Shown here in pieces: positions 32,601 to 44,193 of a stretch of 64,000 bases of DNA (position 1 is its first letter; each line of letters starts with the position of its first letter). Source of the DNA: Brienomyrus brachyistius. Its lineage: Eukaryota; Chordata; Actinopteri; Osteoglossiformes; Mormyridae. The stretch covers positions 27,555,493 through 27,619,492 of the forward strand of contig NC_064539.1 of assembly GCF_023856365.1 (NCBI RefSeq), given 5' to 3'. The notes beneath the pieces were generated by a model, which did not search any database, had not been told where the DNA came from, and saw nothing but the letters and a program-made list of their open reading frames with translations. Made by a program: the position numbers and the translations under genes.

Positions 32601-35600
32601 TTCGTAAAAAAATAAAATAAAAAACATGTGATACAGAAATAAACCAAAGAACAAGACTTGATTTTCATGAATGCACAACCCAAAGTCGTAAAAAAAAAAA
32701 TGAGATTTGGGTGCAATTTGCATTTATATTAACTTTATATTAAAACAACTAAGTTTTATATTTTAAATAGATTCCATTCAATAAACAGCAATCTATTACT
32801 GTGGTGTGTTGGTATTCCGGATTTTAATGGAATTCTAAACAGTTACCTGTCAAGAGATGAAATTATATACATAAAATTGTCAGCCCAATGCTTCCTGGCC
32901 ATAGGAAACTTCATTTCCCAGCAGCACCCGGGGCACAGAGAAGAGCCCATACCTGATTGGGTATTCTGAGGGGAGGTCTTGGCCCGCCAGGGTAACGAGG
33001 TGACATAAATGGCTGTTGAGACAAAACAACACATAAATAACTACATTAAAATATGGATAAGTCAACGAGGACAATGGAAGTAGACTCCCCTCCCATGGTC
33101 ATTATCCTCTAAGAAAGGGAAAAGGAAATGAAAACCGACGATCACTGTATCGCAACCAGGAAAAGAAACAAACTTTCAGGCAGTTAAGAAATGAAAACCC
33201 ACTCAGAATGTTTTGAAACAAACATCATTCACTGCACGGTGTTTATTAACCACACGGTTTTTCCACATTTGAAGAATTGATGCAATCTGGAAACGTTTTG
33301 CACATCGATTAAACTTTCAGTGCAGACACATTTTTAACACTGGATCAGTTTGTTCGCCAAATTTCACATTAATTTTGCTCAGTCATTTTACAGAACCAGC
33401 ATCCGCCGCTGTCGCTGGATGCTGGGTGATTCAAGGCCTTGGAATCAATACCTAGTGAACACAAAAGTCCAGCGTAACCTGAGAGATTCTCGCATCCTCT
33501 GCTGAATGGGGATTTTTTTTTTCTTCTTAAACACAGCAAAAGAACAGGGAGAGAAAGTCAGCGTTGGGTAGGAAGCTCGCTGGCACGCCGACGCAGATGC
33601 AGAGAAGAGGCAGTCATTCACCACAAGTATGACCACAATGCAAAACCCCAAACCACAGAGGCTGCCTTTTTGCAATTTCCCTTTTAGAGCAGCGCAGCCA
33701 CTGAGTGCATAAAGAATCCCTCAGTGCCACAGAACACGACACCTAGGAATTGCACTCTCTTACAATTAGAGCAAAACAGAGAACACTGCAGTGTAGCCAC
33801 AGGTCTCTGTGCTGTAAACCTGAAACGTGTGAGTATTTGGAGGTTGCTGAAGATGACGGTATGACTGAAGGGGGAGAAACAGGTGAGGTCTTGGAACGGC
33901 AGTACAACCACTGTGCCTGTATCAGTAGCATTTCGCTACAACTAACCCCTAAATATACACAACATGAAAGTAAATGCATGGATTGACCTTGAAACAAGGT
34001 CCCACCCAGACAGAAACCCTCTTACTTCTAGGCTCGCAGGTCATTGTCCACATGAAGAAACAGTTATAAAGACAAGAATGAAGGTACACATGTTCTCCAC
34101 CTGGTTTATTATGGGGTATAGTTCCAGGAAACCAGCTGGTAGTGCGTGTGGAAGAACACAAATCCAGGACGAGTGCAGAAAAGAGTGTCCTTGCTTTTAA
34201 AGAAGCAAATAAAGCTCAGAAAACTGCTGCAAAGCAGCAGCTTAGCATTTCTCAGCTGGATATCAGAGATCAATATGAGTGACGGCCAGGTACTAAAGTC
34301 ACCCGTGAGCAAGAACCGTCCGCCATCAGAGTACTGTCTCGAAACTCACCAGCACACGCTCTGCTTCACCTAACCGGCCTAATTTTTTTTTCTTTTCAAA
34401 AACAGCACATTTCCATCTTCACACCCAGCCCGACTTCTGCTGCCTATCCCAGAGACAGCACCTTCTTCACTCTCCAGCAAAAACACAACACGTCAGTTAT
34501 TTTCACACTGCGTTATCATGACATGTTATGTAAGTGCAGCCCAACTGCGCCGCTACATACAGTGGGAAATCTACAGTGGGAAATCTACAGTGGGAAATCT
34601 ACGAGCTGCAGCACTTTGACTGTATAACTGATTCTATGCTATGCAAGTGCAACCAAGAGCAGGCAGCCTGGGCCATGTGGTCAGGGGACCGTGCCGACTA
34701 CGACGTACCAAGAATATGCCGCTGTGCATTATAAACAAAAAAGGAAGCAGAGAGCCTGCTGGCTATTTTATTGACTTATTTTTCGCAGGGAAAATCTAAG
34801 GATTGCCAGTTTAAGTCCTAGGAAAACTATGGTTATACCTTATTGTAGTAATTTCATCAAGGTGTGGAAACCAAGTCGCTTTCACTGAAATGAAAAAGCT
34901 AAGTCATGGAACTATAAAATAATGGAAGCTGGTAGCTGTTGATGGGAGGGTGAGAAATGCGGCAGCAGCGATAAGCCACTTGACGAAGATCTGTGGACAA
35001 TTGGCTCCATTGACCCGTAGTTGGGGGGGGGGGGGGGAGGGGGGCGTTGTCTCCAGGGCAGGTGGTCCCTAGATGCTGGGCTCTCTGGGTCCCGTTTTAC
35101 CTGCGCGTGGGGGCCCATCATGGGGTTGCTGGGGTTGTGAGGTGGAGGCGGTGCGTGGGGTGATGGCTGTGGACCGGGGGGGCCCTATGGAGAGAAAAGG
35201 AGACCCAGACGTTACACATGCCGGCAGGTGCTGGGAGACCCCGATGGGCTGGGCTGGCCTCGTGTGGAAGCCGCTAAGCCTCTGGGATCCAGATCTGCTC
35301 CCCGAGGAGACAGGAGGCCAATTATCCCCCCGGTTAAAATGGCTGATCTCTCCTCTCGCTGTCTGTGTTGTCACCCTCAGCAGCCACTTATTTCCCTGCA
35401 AATATCTCTCATATTGATTTCTTGTACGAAAGTGCAGGCTTTGAAAGGATGATTAGGATCAGATCTGGTGAATGGAGCACTTTATTCGGGAGTTATTACG
35501 AAATCTTCAGCCATTATAGACGAATTTCCTCTCTGTGGGATCAAAAGGTGAACGGATGCTGAGTGGGAACTAGAGAGCTAAATGACTGAGTGCCAACGGC

Positions 35601-38600
35601 CAATTATTCTACTACTCTGCTGCCTTCAGAACATAGAAGAAACATAAAGCTCCTAATTAAAGGACAAGCCGTGCAACACAAACACAGAGGTCGACCTGCA
35701 GTTTATCCCTGGCTGCTCGAATTCATCCAAAGGATTGTCTTTCAGGTGCACGGACACTTCCGCCTCTTCCCCTCACGTCAAACGGGGAACCACAGACTTT
35801 CAAGCAAAAGAGAGAACCTGACAGTGGACTTTTTCTTTGTGCCACCCCTGAGGAACCCTTTCCAGGGCAGACTTTAATGATTCAGACGGGGATCACAGGT
35901 TCTCAGACAAGAGACGCTGCCTTGCTTGCCGTGGCTTTGATTTAGAAGGGAGGACTTCCTTTATCAGAGAAACCAGTGACACACAATGCTGAACGCAGGT
36001 CCTTCTTCCCTTTCAGTCATGGAGACTCCATCACTTAAAGCAGAGAGCTGCACTTCCAAGTGCAGATTGGGTGAAAAAGCCACGAGAAGCCATCCAGATA
36101 ACAAACGAGCCCCCCCGTCTTCCCACAGCCTTTCAGGAATAAACAAGAGAGCGAAGTCCGGCACGGCAGATGTTTAATCGTATCTTTGTGCGTACTGTGT
36201 ACACGTGTGTTCAGGAGTGAGCCCGTGTGCAGCGCATCTGTGCTCTCACACACGTGGCCAGACGTCTCGCTAAAGCCCAGAATGAACGGGGACTGGCTGG
36301 GGGAACATGTGCCGGCTGTGACATCAGGGCAAGGCCAGGGGGGCGTGGCCGATAGACATGTGAGCCCGCCCACTTTCCCATTTCACACATCTGATTGGAG
36401 GGGAACAAAAAAAATGGTGCCATGCCAAGGAGAAAGGCATCATGACCTCTCTCAAGTTCTCCCCTGGCTTCCTCAAGAATATAGCTGAGATGTAAGAAGA
36501 GGCATTAAACAGTATCTCAGCGTGAAATGATCCCCTCCTATCCTGGGATTTCTTGCTTGAGTATCATTTGTTTTTCAGGCATTTCAGTTTAACAACCTCT
36601 GTCAGTCCGCAGCTGTCCCACTGACGCACTTTAATGCCATGCTTTCACTTCCTCTCGCAACTGAGCGATTGATTAACTGGGTAGCGGAAGAGACCGTTGT
36701 CTTCGTTGCAGAGCCGGTACTTTCCAGGCTGCAGTGGGCACTGGTGTATAATCCCATCCAGGTTGGAGAATCCTTCAGGACACCGGGTGACCATTCAGAA
36801 GGAACCACGACACGTAGGAGTGAGTCCTTGGAAGTCTCCAAAATAAAAGTCTTTAAGAGAACGAAGAGCCCAAGAAGCTGCGCAGGAATATAACAGAAGT
36901 GAGTCTTCTAAGGGACCGACTGTGTTTTTCTAGCTTCAAGATAAAGAAGCAGACGCTGCAGCAAATGTCCGCCACCCGAATCTTTGTTTCCACACTAAAG
37001 ACTCAAACTTGACAGCCATTCCATCACTAGCACTTGTGTTTGCATTTTTATTTCTTTTTAACGGAGAGCCATATAAAACCACATTCCAGCAGCAAGTCAT
37101 TAATCACAAAGCGCAGTTTGCAGTTCTGTTGAGTGAAAAACGTTAAACAAAGTCTGTATTCAAGATGAAGAAAAACAAGCATATCCGTCTCGTTAAAAAA
37201 GAGTCGCACAAAATTCAAGGGAATGAAGCTGCCCTAGACTATTAATAATTCAAATTGTTTAATTAAATCAAACAGATTAATTAAACAATCAAACATTAAT
37301 CAAAAGTGCAAACTGCACCCAAACAGACCTCATTAAAGCGTAAAACCCATTACATTACTGTAATTTTACTAAGTCAGTGAAATCATACAGTTTCCCATCT
37401 CTGACACTGAACATCCGTTATGCAAAGTAGGGTTTGCTTTCAGATTTAATCAAATTAGGTTTTAAATGACTGGACTATACTAAAATACGCATACAGATCA
37501 AACAAAAAAAAATAATTACAATCACTGAATTGTCAACTTCAACATCTAACAGGCCTTATGTAGCCTTTGCACAAGGCATTTGCATATTTGAGGAAGAAAT
37601 CCACTGGAGTTTTTTTTTTTTTAATATTACTGCTAGTATATCGCTTGTTTGGTGCATATTTCATGCATCCACCATTCGCAAAATGATAATGGTCAATCTA
37701 TAGCAGAAATCTCAGTGCTGAAAACAGGTCATATGTGGATTTTACTCGTCTGATTCTGCTGACTCATTATTGTGTGAATGTCATGTTCCATGGTTCTTGA
37801 ATGTACATGCTGCCATGTTAGAAAAAAACTGTACGCACAAAGAGCGCCTGACTGTTGAAGAGTGTGTCACGTTTATGTCATGTACCTGGAGGCCTGCTAC
37901 GCCTGTGTGTGTGTGTTTGTGTGTGTATGTGTGTGTATGTGTGTGTGTGTGTGTGTGTACACCTATCGCTACCGACATCAGCACATTGCCTTCCCTCCCT
38001 ACCCCCAGACCTCATGCTGCCTCTCTCTCCCTCTGGAAACTTCCTGTCTCTGAGCTTCCAAACAGTCGACCGGCCTAAAATAGACCACTGGCAGCATGCA
38101 GACACACTGGCACACACACGCACACGCACACACAAAGGGGGTGGGGCTGAGTCTTCAGTAGATGGAAATGCTGCGTGGAACAAGAGAAGGACAGAAATGG
38201 CACTGAGCAGAGGCTCACAAATCTCAGATCAGACCGACACAGCAGTGCAGAGACATTTCATATCTGTGCCACATTTACTGCACCAGAGACATAGGAATGC
38301 ATGCATGTGCCGCTGTTTGGAAACAAAACAATAACAAAAGTGACCAGTGATGACTGACACAGCATAAATACTAAAGAGAAAATCGTTAGGAAATCGAGAA
38401 TAAACGAATAAACAAACAACAAAACGGCTCAGTCCGCTAGACCTCACAGCACTAGCAGACCTTTTCGCATCCCTTCTTAGGTGGTACTCAGTCACTCTCC
38501 ACCACATATGCTGCTCTTAAACATAACCGAATGCGCTTCATTTTCAACTGTCAATAATTCCGTAAATCAGTGTTTCCCAATCTGGTCCTCGGGGACCCAC

Positions 38601-41600
38601 AGACAGGGAGCAAAAATGTGGACTGTCTGGTAGGGAGTTTGGAGGGAGCAAAAACATGGACCGACTGTAGGTCCCCGAGGAACGGACTGGGAAACACTGG
38701 TGTTGATTACAGTCACGAAGCGCATGCAAAAAAAAGGCTTTCGCTTATCATCCTCTGCACCCACACTGTCTTATATCAGTAAAAATGCTTTATGGCTTCT
38801 TCAGTTTATTAAATCTGCTATGCCTGAATCTGAAAGAGTTTTGAATTTTCAGAATCAGGCAAGCACAATATCAAATCCAGACCATTACAAACTAGCTGAA
38901 CATAATACTTTAACCTTCGAAGAAGGAAAAAAAAATCTTGTTTTAATAATTGGTCTCTGGATGTAGACAGATTTTTATTGGCCATTTAATGAAGTTAAGG
39001 AAATACTAGTAATAGTATATCCATCCATCCCTCCATCCTGTATGTTTACCCATTTTCTATATTCTAGAATATTCTGATTAACATGATTTCCTTGCATTAT
39101 TAACCACCATTAATAATTTTCCCGTGTAATTTAAGACACTTTTGCGGGTCACGTGAAGCCACTTGCCACACCAAGACCATTTGTTTACTTTGAGAAGATC
39201 GTTTCATGTTTTTAAGGCGCCGACCAGATCCTTCTCCTCGCGCTTAAGACTGATGACTGACAACGACCAATTAAACAGAAAGCCCAAAGTACAACTGATC
39301 AACAATGATAGTCTATTAATATGATAATTTGGATATGAATTAAAATTTGATTTTGACCAAAAAATATGCAAATTGCTTAGCCTAAGTACATGCATGGTGT
39401 TAGTGTTATAAGCCAGTGAAACAAGGAAAAAAATAATTGACGAGATGAGACAGGAAGAGAGAGCGAAACAATTAGGAAGTGCTTCAATTACAAACTCAAT
39501 CAATGAATTTCAAAATCTTGCATTTAATGTCACAACAAGGCCATGGAAACCCTAAACCCAGAAAAGGACAACATAAAATACACACAGGAGCTTTAAGATA
39601 GTGGCGCCATGTGAGATGGATACAGGAAATTGATTTGCCTGATATCATACAGGTACAATCAGCGGAACACAATCACAGCAGTACGTGCAAATCCGCTCAC
39701 TTTATGATGAAGAGGGAGCGCTTCAGCGAGCCTGGAGATTTGGCATTTACAGGTTACGCACAAAAACCTGTCCGTATGCATCAAGATCTTAGCCAGTTCA
39801 GTATATCCTGAAATCTTGAATGAGACGTTTGTTATTTTGTTGATCCCCCTGCTGTTTTTCACGATAAAACCTGCAGCAGTACAGCGTAAGAAGACATAAC
39901 TGTATTATAAAGGAATGCCGACTACACTGTGCTTCCTAGCTTCCAGTGGGGATTCTATCTCAAAACCAGGTCAAGACAGACAAACGGACGGAGTTTGGCT
40001 AAAGCACACGAAGCAGTTAATACACAGAAAGGTAACTGGAGTCTTATTTTAATCAACATCATCTCCTAAGGCTGTTAAACCTGGATGTAAACAGTGAGGG
40101 ACCTCAGTACGAGACACGCCAATAGAGGGCACTGTTACACTTATTTTGCTAACTTTGTTCAGAGACGATCCCTTAGCCAAGCCTGTGGTCTGTGACCCCC
40201 CCAGGGGGTCTGCAGAAGCTGTACGTCGATAAAATGTCAGTATAAATCGACGCAATGCAAAAATATGCATGGGTAACCCCCACTCACCCCATCCTGGCCA
40301 GTCCTTAGTTATGTGACCATGTATTAGTGAAAAGGGGCTCCCAGTTGTTATCAGTTAAGATTTGGTTTACGAAACGTTAATAAACTCTGCCGTTGCCCAA
40401 AGAAAATCAGTTTTTCGTCAGAGTCTTATAGGAGCAGTGGACATCATGGTTATCCCCGATAAACTCGGCCTTCAGTGAGCCGAACGTTGGACCTGGACGC
40501 TAACGACTAAAGAAGGCACCCGAAGTCCTGCAGATGAAGGTCTCCTCTAAGGCAGCGGTACATGAGCAGCGAAGTCTGAGGGAGCCCCGCGTGAGTACAG
40601 CCAGCAGTGTGCTGGTCGACAGATGAAGAACGTTGTGCACTGGCTGCCGACTTAAGCCACTGGACAGGGTACACTGCGACCGCTCAAAAGGGGAGAAACC
40701 CCAAGGACAGTTACAGGCCCTTATCGCCAGTCAGGCCCCTCTTCTTATTCCTCTGTCACAAGGGAAATTGAGATGCTAATGGTCAGGGGTCCATATTGCC
40801 CTGGGAGGTTTACATGCTGCGCACACTTTGTTCTCTTCTCCAAGGTCACTGCATTCATATAATTGAAGACATGTGGGAGAAACATCACTTACCGTCATCC
40901 CGAAGCTTAGAAACTCAACACAAACCTCGTTTCAAAGAGAGCACCTGACATGACACTCAGGGACGGACAAGTGACCTGGTTAGCAGCAGCTGCTAATTCC
41001 CCGATTCTCCGAACGACAGCGCATGCATGACCCAGCCTAGGACTCACACGAGACACACATTAAAAAGTGAGCAGCTTGTTAGCAAAGCACGAGACAGAAC
41101 AAAATAGCAAACTATTCCACACATAACCTCTTGAAATTCAAGGTCTTGTGTCCACTCTAGAGACACGAGACTCCATTACATGTCTGCGGGTGTTACACCG
41201 GGCCAACGAAGGAGCAAGGAATGAGGAGGCAAGAGGCTCCCAGCTGCTGCAGGGAATTATGGTTGTATGGCGGGGGGGGGGGGGGGGGGGGTAGCAAGTC
41301 TGCCCCAGGTGATTTTGGTAGGAAGCTGGTCCCCATAAGGTATAAAAAATGGGTATTCACCACGTTGTGGGGATATTTGGTCCCCACATGGTAAGGCATA
41401 CCTGGACCACACACACACACACCTCACATGAGAGAGTAAATCAGCAGAAACCTCCACAGGCTGGACTCTGGCCGGCGGATCAGACACCTGAATGTTTCAG
41501 CTGGCCAATCACTTCTAGACTGCATGCTTTGGTTTATTTCACCTGGGTCCTGTGCCGCATCGCCTTGCCTGTCACCTTGTGCGGAGCCAAGGACAGATAC

Positions 41601-43860
41601 AAGCCTTCAGCTCAGGGGTGTGCAGAGGGATCTCTGGACAGGGGAAACCCAGGCTGCACCTTGTATGAGACTCAACATGGACCACCCACATGTGTAATAT
41701 CCTGCATCTTTAATGTGTAATATTCACATTCACATACAGAAACACAGGAATCCTGCGATCTTCCTACTTCAGTGTTTTGCTGTCCAGAAGGGCACTTTAA
41801 GACATCTCCAGTAGCTTTCTGTGCTGCGGAACAAAGCCGGTGACATGTGGCTGGCCTGCGGTCACATCATTTTGCCTTTAAGCCAGTGGATTCCAGCACA
41901 CAGCGATGTGATCAGTGACATCTCAGTGACAGGGCTGTGAGAGCAGAGTGCATGCTGGGAGCCCATGCAGTGCTGCACGCTGCTGTCTGGCAGGCGGGCT
42001 GCTGCTCCTTCCTTTTATTTCCTCCTGATCCATTCCAAAAGCTGGAACCTCCTGTTGTTTTATTCAAATGAGACGGACGCACGGTGCTCGTAGTTCCTGC
42101 TTCAGTACAGGCTGGGCTTTGTTCCCCTGGCATGGCCTGGGAATGACCGCTAACCGCCGATCTACTCACTAGCTTCTCCTACTGGCTTGAGCCATTGATC
42201 ACACGCTGTGTGCTGTGCTGTAGCACAGTGCGGGCAAGTCTGGAAGCAACATTGACAGTCTCTTCAGTATAATGGGCGCTTCATGTTAAATCTGGATCAA
42301 GTCAGCAAACAGGGCATCTAAAATGATACACTTAGGAGCCTTTTTAAAGGAATTTTCTACTGCGTCTATCCAATTTCGCTAGGCACTCGGTGATCTGCCA
42401 CCTAGGAATTCGAAGGTGTAAAGAACGTCTTAGAAAGTCAGTCCACTGGAGGACACTCACACACACAGTCATAGACGAAGGGCTGGCTGCAGTGCTGCCT
42501 TAAATGTATGATTTTGGACCAGAAGAACACACACGTATGCTCAGCTTCACCACGGCAGAGCACCGAATAAGTCTAAACGGATGGAGGGAGGGAGGGATGG
42601 ATGGATGGATGGATGACAACAATCCTCAGTTCTTTGGTGTCTATTGTAGAAGAAGATGATATATGATCCTGCCTCCACCATGGGCCAGGAAAGAGCTTTG
42701 ACCTCACAGAGGAAAGTGTGACTGCTGCAGATCTCAGACATCATTCATATTTCATGGCCATTAAGCAGCGATCGCCGGAAATGCAGTGCAGCTGTAACGG
42801 CACTGCAGAAACAGAGTGCTTCCTGTTAATATTTCATCCCTACAAAATGCTGCTCTGTGGATCCGTAATATTCCCTTCACTTCATCCACGCTGGCTACGT
42901 CACTCTGCACGAAAGGCAGGAATCTACAGCCAGGGAAAAGGAGATTCACCTGAACACCGAAACTTAAACGTCAGTGTAATGGCTCCATAAAATATGTTCC
43001 ACTTTCATAACACCCCCGGGATTAAAATAAATCATTGCTTGCATAAATACGAAGGCCTAAAATCCCACTTAGAAAGTTCAAAGGACTGCAAAAAAAGAGA
43101 AGAAAAAACATTTTCCTAATCCTCGCAGGGGTAAAGATGTAACCAAATCCTGACTGAACCTACTGGCAGGTCAATCGACAGGAAGAACCACCCATATTAG
43201 GCCAAGATACAATTACATGACCTAAGAAAGGTGTCGACACTCCTCCCAGCCCTGAACAATCAATTACCCATCCCCAGACTGGATTAGTGCCCCTCAAAAC
43301 AGGAAATTTACCAGCCGCCTCCCACTTTAACTCACAGCACCTGTAGCAAAACGGTTTCGCCATGAGGCAGAGGCAACAGCGAGTGCTGTAATGATAACAA
43401 TGCGTCTCGAGCATGATATCAGTAATGCTGATAGCAGCAATACGTCCACGTCAGCATGCATTGTTTGTCAAACCACAGTATGTACACAAGGATTGCTTTT
43501 TATGTGCGGCTCCCTGCATTATTATTTCTTTATTACTATGAATTATTTGTGCCAATCAGAACACACAGCCAATATCATGCCGGATCCAATTCTAATGCTA
43601 GACATTTCACAGAAGGAAGTCAGGTTAAGCACCTTGCTCAAAGATCACCCAGGGACTTGAACCAACAACCTTTCAGTGAAGCTGAACTGCTCACTGCCCC
43701 ATGGATATGCGAGTCGGCGTGTGCGTGCGGACCTTCGGGGCCGCGGTGTCTCGGCAGAAGCTCTCCGTACCTGGAAGAATCCTGGAGGAACAGGTCCCAC
43801 CGGCATGCCGTCTCCCGGGGGGATGTTCCCGAGCACCGGGCTGGGGGCGGCGGCTGCGCT
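23164..43860 (-). CDS. ssbp2: single-stranded DNA-binding protein 2, partial (14 exons)
   Basis: SSBP family co-factor that binds LDB1 and stabilises LDB1/LIM-homeodomain complexes in the nucleus. Fourteen coding exons join to 888 nt (295 residues plus stop). They begin at [18 protein letters not shown] and run through the long Pro/Gly/Met-rich region: [74 protein letters not shown]. They end [22 protein letters not shown] and YSPNMTMSV. All phases agree. The first roughly 94 residues, including the LisH domain, are not in the window. DSISK and [15 protein letters not shown] fit SSBP2 better than SSBP3, and synteny with zcchc9-acot12 agrees. Confidence 0.95.
23346..23384. repeat. AAAAT pentanucleotide microsatellite
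   Basis: Tandem AAAAT copies in the last ssbp2 intron. Confidence 0.9.
23425..23523 (-). CDS. ssbp2: ssbp2 coding exon (fragment residues 254-286)
   Basis: Encodes [20 protein letters not shown] then [13 protein letters not shown]. Acceptor GTTCTACAG|A, donor AGC|GTATGT, phase 0. Confidence 0.96.
24536..24745 (-). mobile_element. diverged V-SINE 3' half with CATC tail
   Basis: An ATCC tract followed by AACCACTTATCCTGGACAG, GGAGCCTATCTCAGGCAGC and CTATCACAGGGCACGCATAC, recognisable as the 3' half of the fish SINE seen at 53512, older and diverged. Confidence 0.5.
25359..25387 (-). CDS. ssbp2: ssbp2 29-nt micro-exon
   Basis: Encodes [10 protein letters not shown] (first Gly split with the previous exon). 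Acceptor CTTTTCAG|GT, donor AAG|GTAAGG. Confidence 0.92.
26129..26487 (-). mobile_element. V-SINE copy with internal CA expansion
   Basis: On the minus strand it begins GGTGGGGCAGCGCAGTGG, then AAGAAGGTCCTGGGTTCAG with a B-box-like GGTTCAGTCCC, the GGCTCCGGTTTCCTCTGCAG core and a GGATGGATGG tail. A CA/GT microsatellite (26227-26294) has expanded inside it. It is a second subfamily, distinct from the 53512 copy. Confidence 0.7.
26227..26294. repeat. CA microsatellite
   Basis: About 30 CA dinucleotides, with CG interruptions at the end, inside the SINE. Confidence 0.97.
27440..27518 (-). CDS. ssbp2: ssbp2 coding exon (residues 218-243)
   Basis: Encodes [20 protein letters not shown] then HMNGSL. 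Acceptor GTTCCCCAG|T, donor CTAG|GTATTA. Confidence 0.95.
28184..28254 (-). CDS. ssbp2: ssbp2 coding exon (residues 194-217)
   Basis: Encodes [20 protein letters not shown] then NRSN. Acceptor CTCTTTCAG|AC, donor AAC|GTAAGA. Confidence 0.96.
28563..28617 (-). CDS. ssbp2: ssbp2 coding exon (residues 176-193)
   Basis: Encodes [18 protein letters not shown]. Acceptor CTCCCACCAG|G, donor GCAG|GTACAC. Confidence 0.95.
29578..29616 (-). CDS. ssbp2: ssbp2 39-nt exon (residues 163-175)
   Basis: Encodes [13 protein letters not shown], corresponding to the family's SIPYSSASPGNYV segment. Acceptor TCCTCTTCAG|A, donor GCG|GTACGT. Confidence 0.9.
29643..29679. repeat. CA microsatellite
   Basis: About 18 CA dinucleotides, 27 bp upstream of the 39-nt ssbp2 exon at 29578-29616. 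Confidence 0.97.
30295..30340 (-). CDS. ssbp2: ssbp2 46-nt exon (residues 147-162)
   Basis: Encodes [15 protein letters not shown]. Acceptor GTTCCTTAG|G, donor TCT|GTGAGT. Confidence 0.93.
31430..31497 (-). CDS. ssbp2: ssbp2 coding exon (residues 125-146)
   Basis: Encodes [20 protein letters not shown] then MN and part of the next Met. Acceptor GCTGTTGCAG|A, donor ACAT|GTAAGT. Confidence 0.95.
31636..31706 (-). CDS. ssbp2: ssbp2 coding exon (residues 101-124)
   Basis: Encodes [20 protein letters not shown] then LGPQ. Acceptor TATCTTTCAG|GT, donor CAG|GTACTG. Confidence 0.96.
31988..32054 (-). CDS. ssbp2: ssbp2 coding exon (residues 79-100)
   Basis: Encodes [20 protein letters not shown] then QQ. 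Acceptor CTCTGTGCAG|G, donor CAAG|GTCAGT. Confidence 0.95.
32243..32523 (-). mobile_element. degenerate V-SINE-like fragment
   Basis: Starts with a CATC tail and ends with GGCCAGCCCAGCCAATCGCAGGG, as in the SINE tail, but the interior is diverged or rearranged. Tentative. Confidence 0.35.
32953..33012 (-). CDS. ssbp2: ssbp2 coding exon (residues 59-78)
   Basis: Encodes [20 protein letters not shown]. Acceptor GTCTCAACAG|C, donor CAG|GTATGG. Confidence 0.96.
34561..34602. repeat. 14-bp tandem repeat x3
   Basis: AGTGGGAAATCTAC repeated three times without change, in an ssbp2 intron. Confidence 0.9.
35101..35184 (-). CDS. ssbp2: ssbp2 Pro-rich cassette exon (residues 31-58)
   Basis: An 84-nt in-frame exon encoding [20 protein letters not shown] then PMMGPHAQ. 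It is phase 0 at both ends, so skipping keeps the frame. The same segment is present in the long SSBP3 isoform and absent from shorter SSBP2/3 forms. A G15 run lies about 60 bp past its donor. Confidence 0.88.
37903..37958. repeat. GT microsatellite with GTAT interruptions
   Basis: Imperfect GT run in the 8.6-kb ssbp2 intron. Confidence 0.95.
38568..38699. mobile_element. hAT-like foldback MITE
   Basis: Starts CAGTGTTTCCCAATCTGGTC and ends GACTGGGAAACACTG, with inverted arms about 29 bp long and CAGTG...CACTG termini of hAT style. The interior repeats GGGAGCAAAAATGTGGAC-like motifs. No 8-bp target duplication was confirmed. Confidence 0.6.
41272..41291. repeat. poly(G) run of about 20
   Basis: Homopolymer G in an ssbp2 intron, so the exact length is prone to sequencing error. 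Confidence 0.9.
43600..43690 (-). mobile_element. tRNA-SINE-like fragment
   Basis: On the minus strand, GGTTGTTGGTTCAAGTCCC with GAGCAAGGTGCTTAACCTGA resembles a common teleost tRNA-derived repeat with a B box. Fragment only, about 80 bp from the ssbp2 exon at 43771. Confidence 0.4.
43771..43860 (-). CDS. ssbp2: ssbp2 most 5' exon seen (residues 1-30 of fragment)
   Basis: Encodes [20 protein letters not shown] then [10 protein letters not shown]. The acceptor is C-rich, CCCCCAAAATAG|A; donor CAG|GTACGG. The upstream exons, coding the LisH domain and AFHDY, are not in the window. Confidence 0.95.
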
Positions 43861-44075
43861 CTATTTTGGGGGTGGGGGGGGGCAGAAAAACACCTGCTGT
43901 CAGCCATAATCCCGAAGGCAGCAGGACATCAGCATGAAGGGAAGACAGTGAAGCAGCATATAGTGGCAAAAACACAGCAGGCTGTAGAAAGGAGGGCCAA
44001 GGAGAAAAGAAGAGACCGATCAGGATGAACTGCAATGAAGAAGGTGGTGAGGAGATGCTGTCAATTCTTGACCCA

Positions 44076-44193
44076 TCCATCCATTTTCCAAACCGTTTAT
44101 CCTACTGGGTTGCGGGGGGTCAGGAGCCCATCCCGGAAGCAATGGGCATGAGGCAGGGAACAACCCAGGATGGGGGGCCAGCCCATCGCAGTT
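44076..44193 (-). mobile_element. V-SINE 3' tail fragment
   Basis: CATCCATCCATTTTCCAAAC then GGAAGCAATGGGCATGAGG and GGCCAGCCCATCGCAG: the last third of the SINE seen at 3047, truncated abruptly. Confidence 0.65.

Larger units (their letters stand above)
35185..43770. other. ssbp2 intron (8.6 kb)
   Basis: No exon recognised. It contains GT and G-run microsatellites, a hairpin element at 38568, and a short GTGGGGACC-type repeat near 41378. The remainder is unremarkable. Confidence 0.5.
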
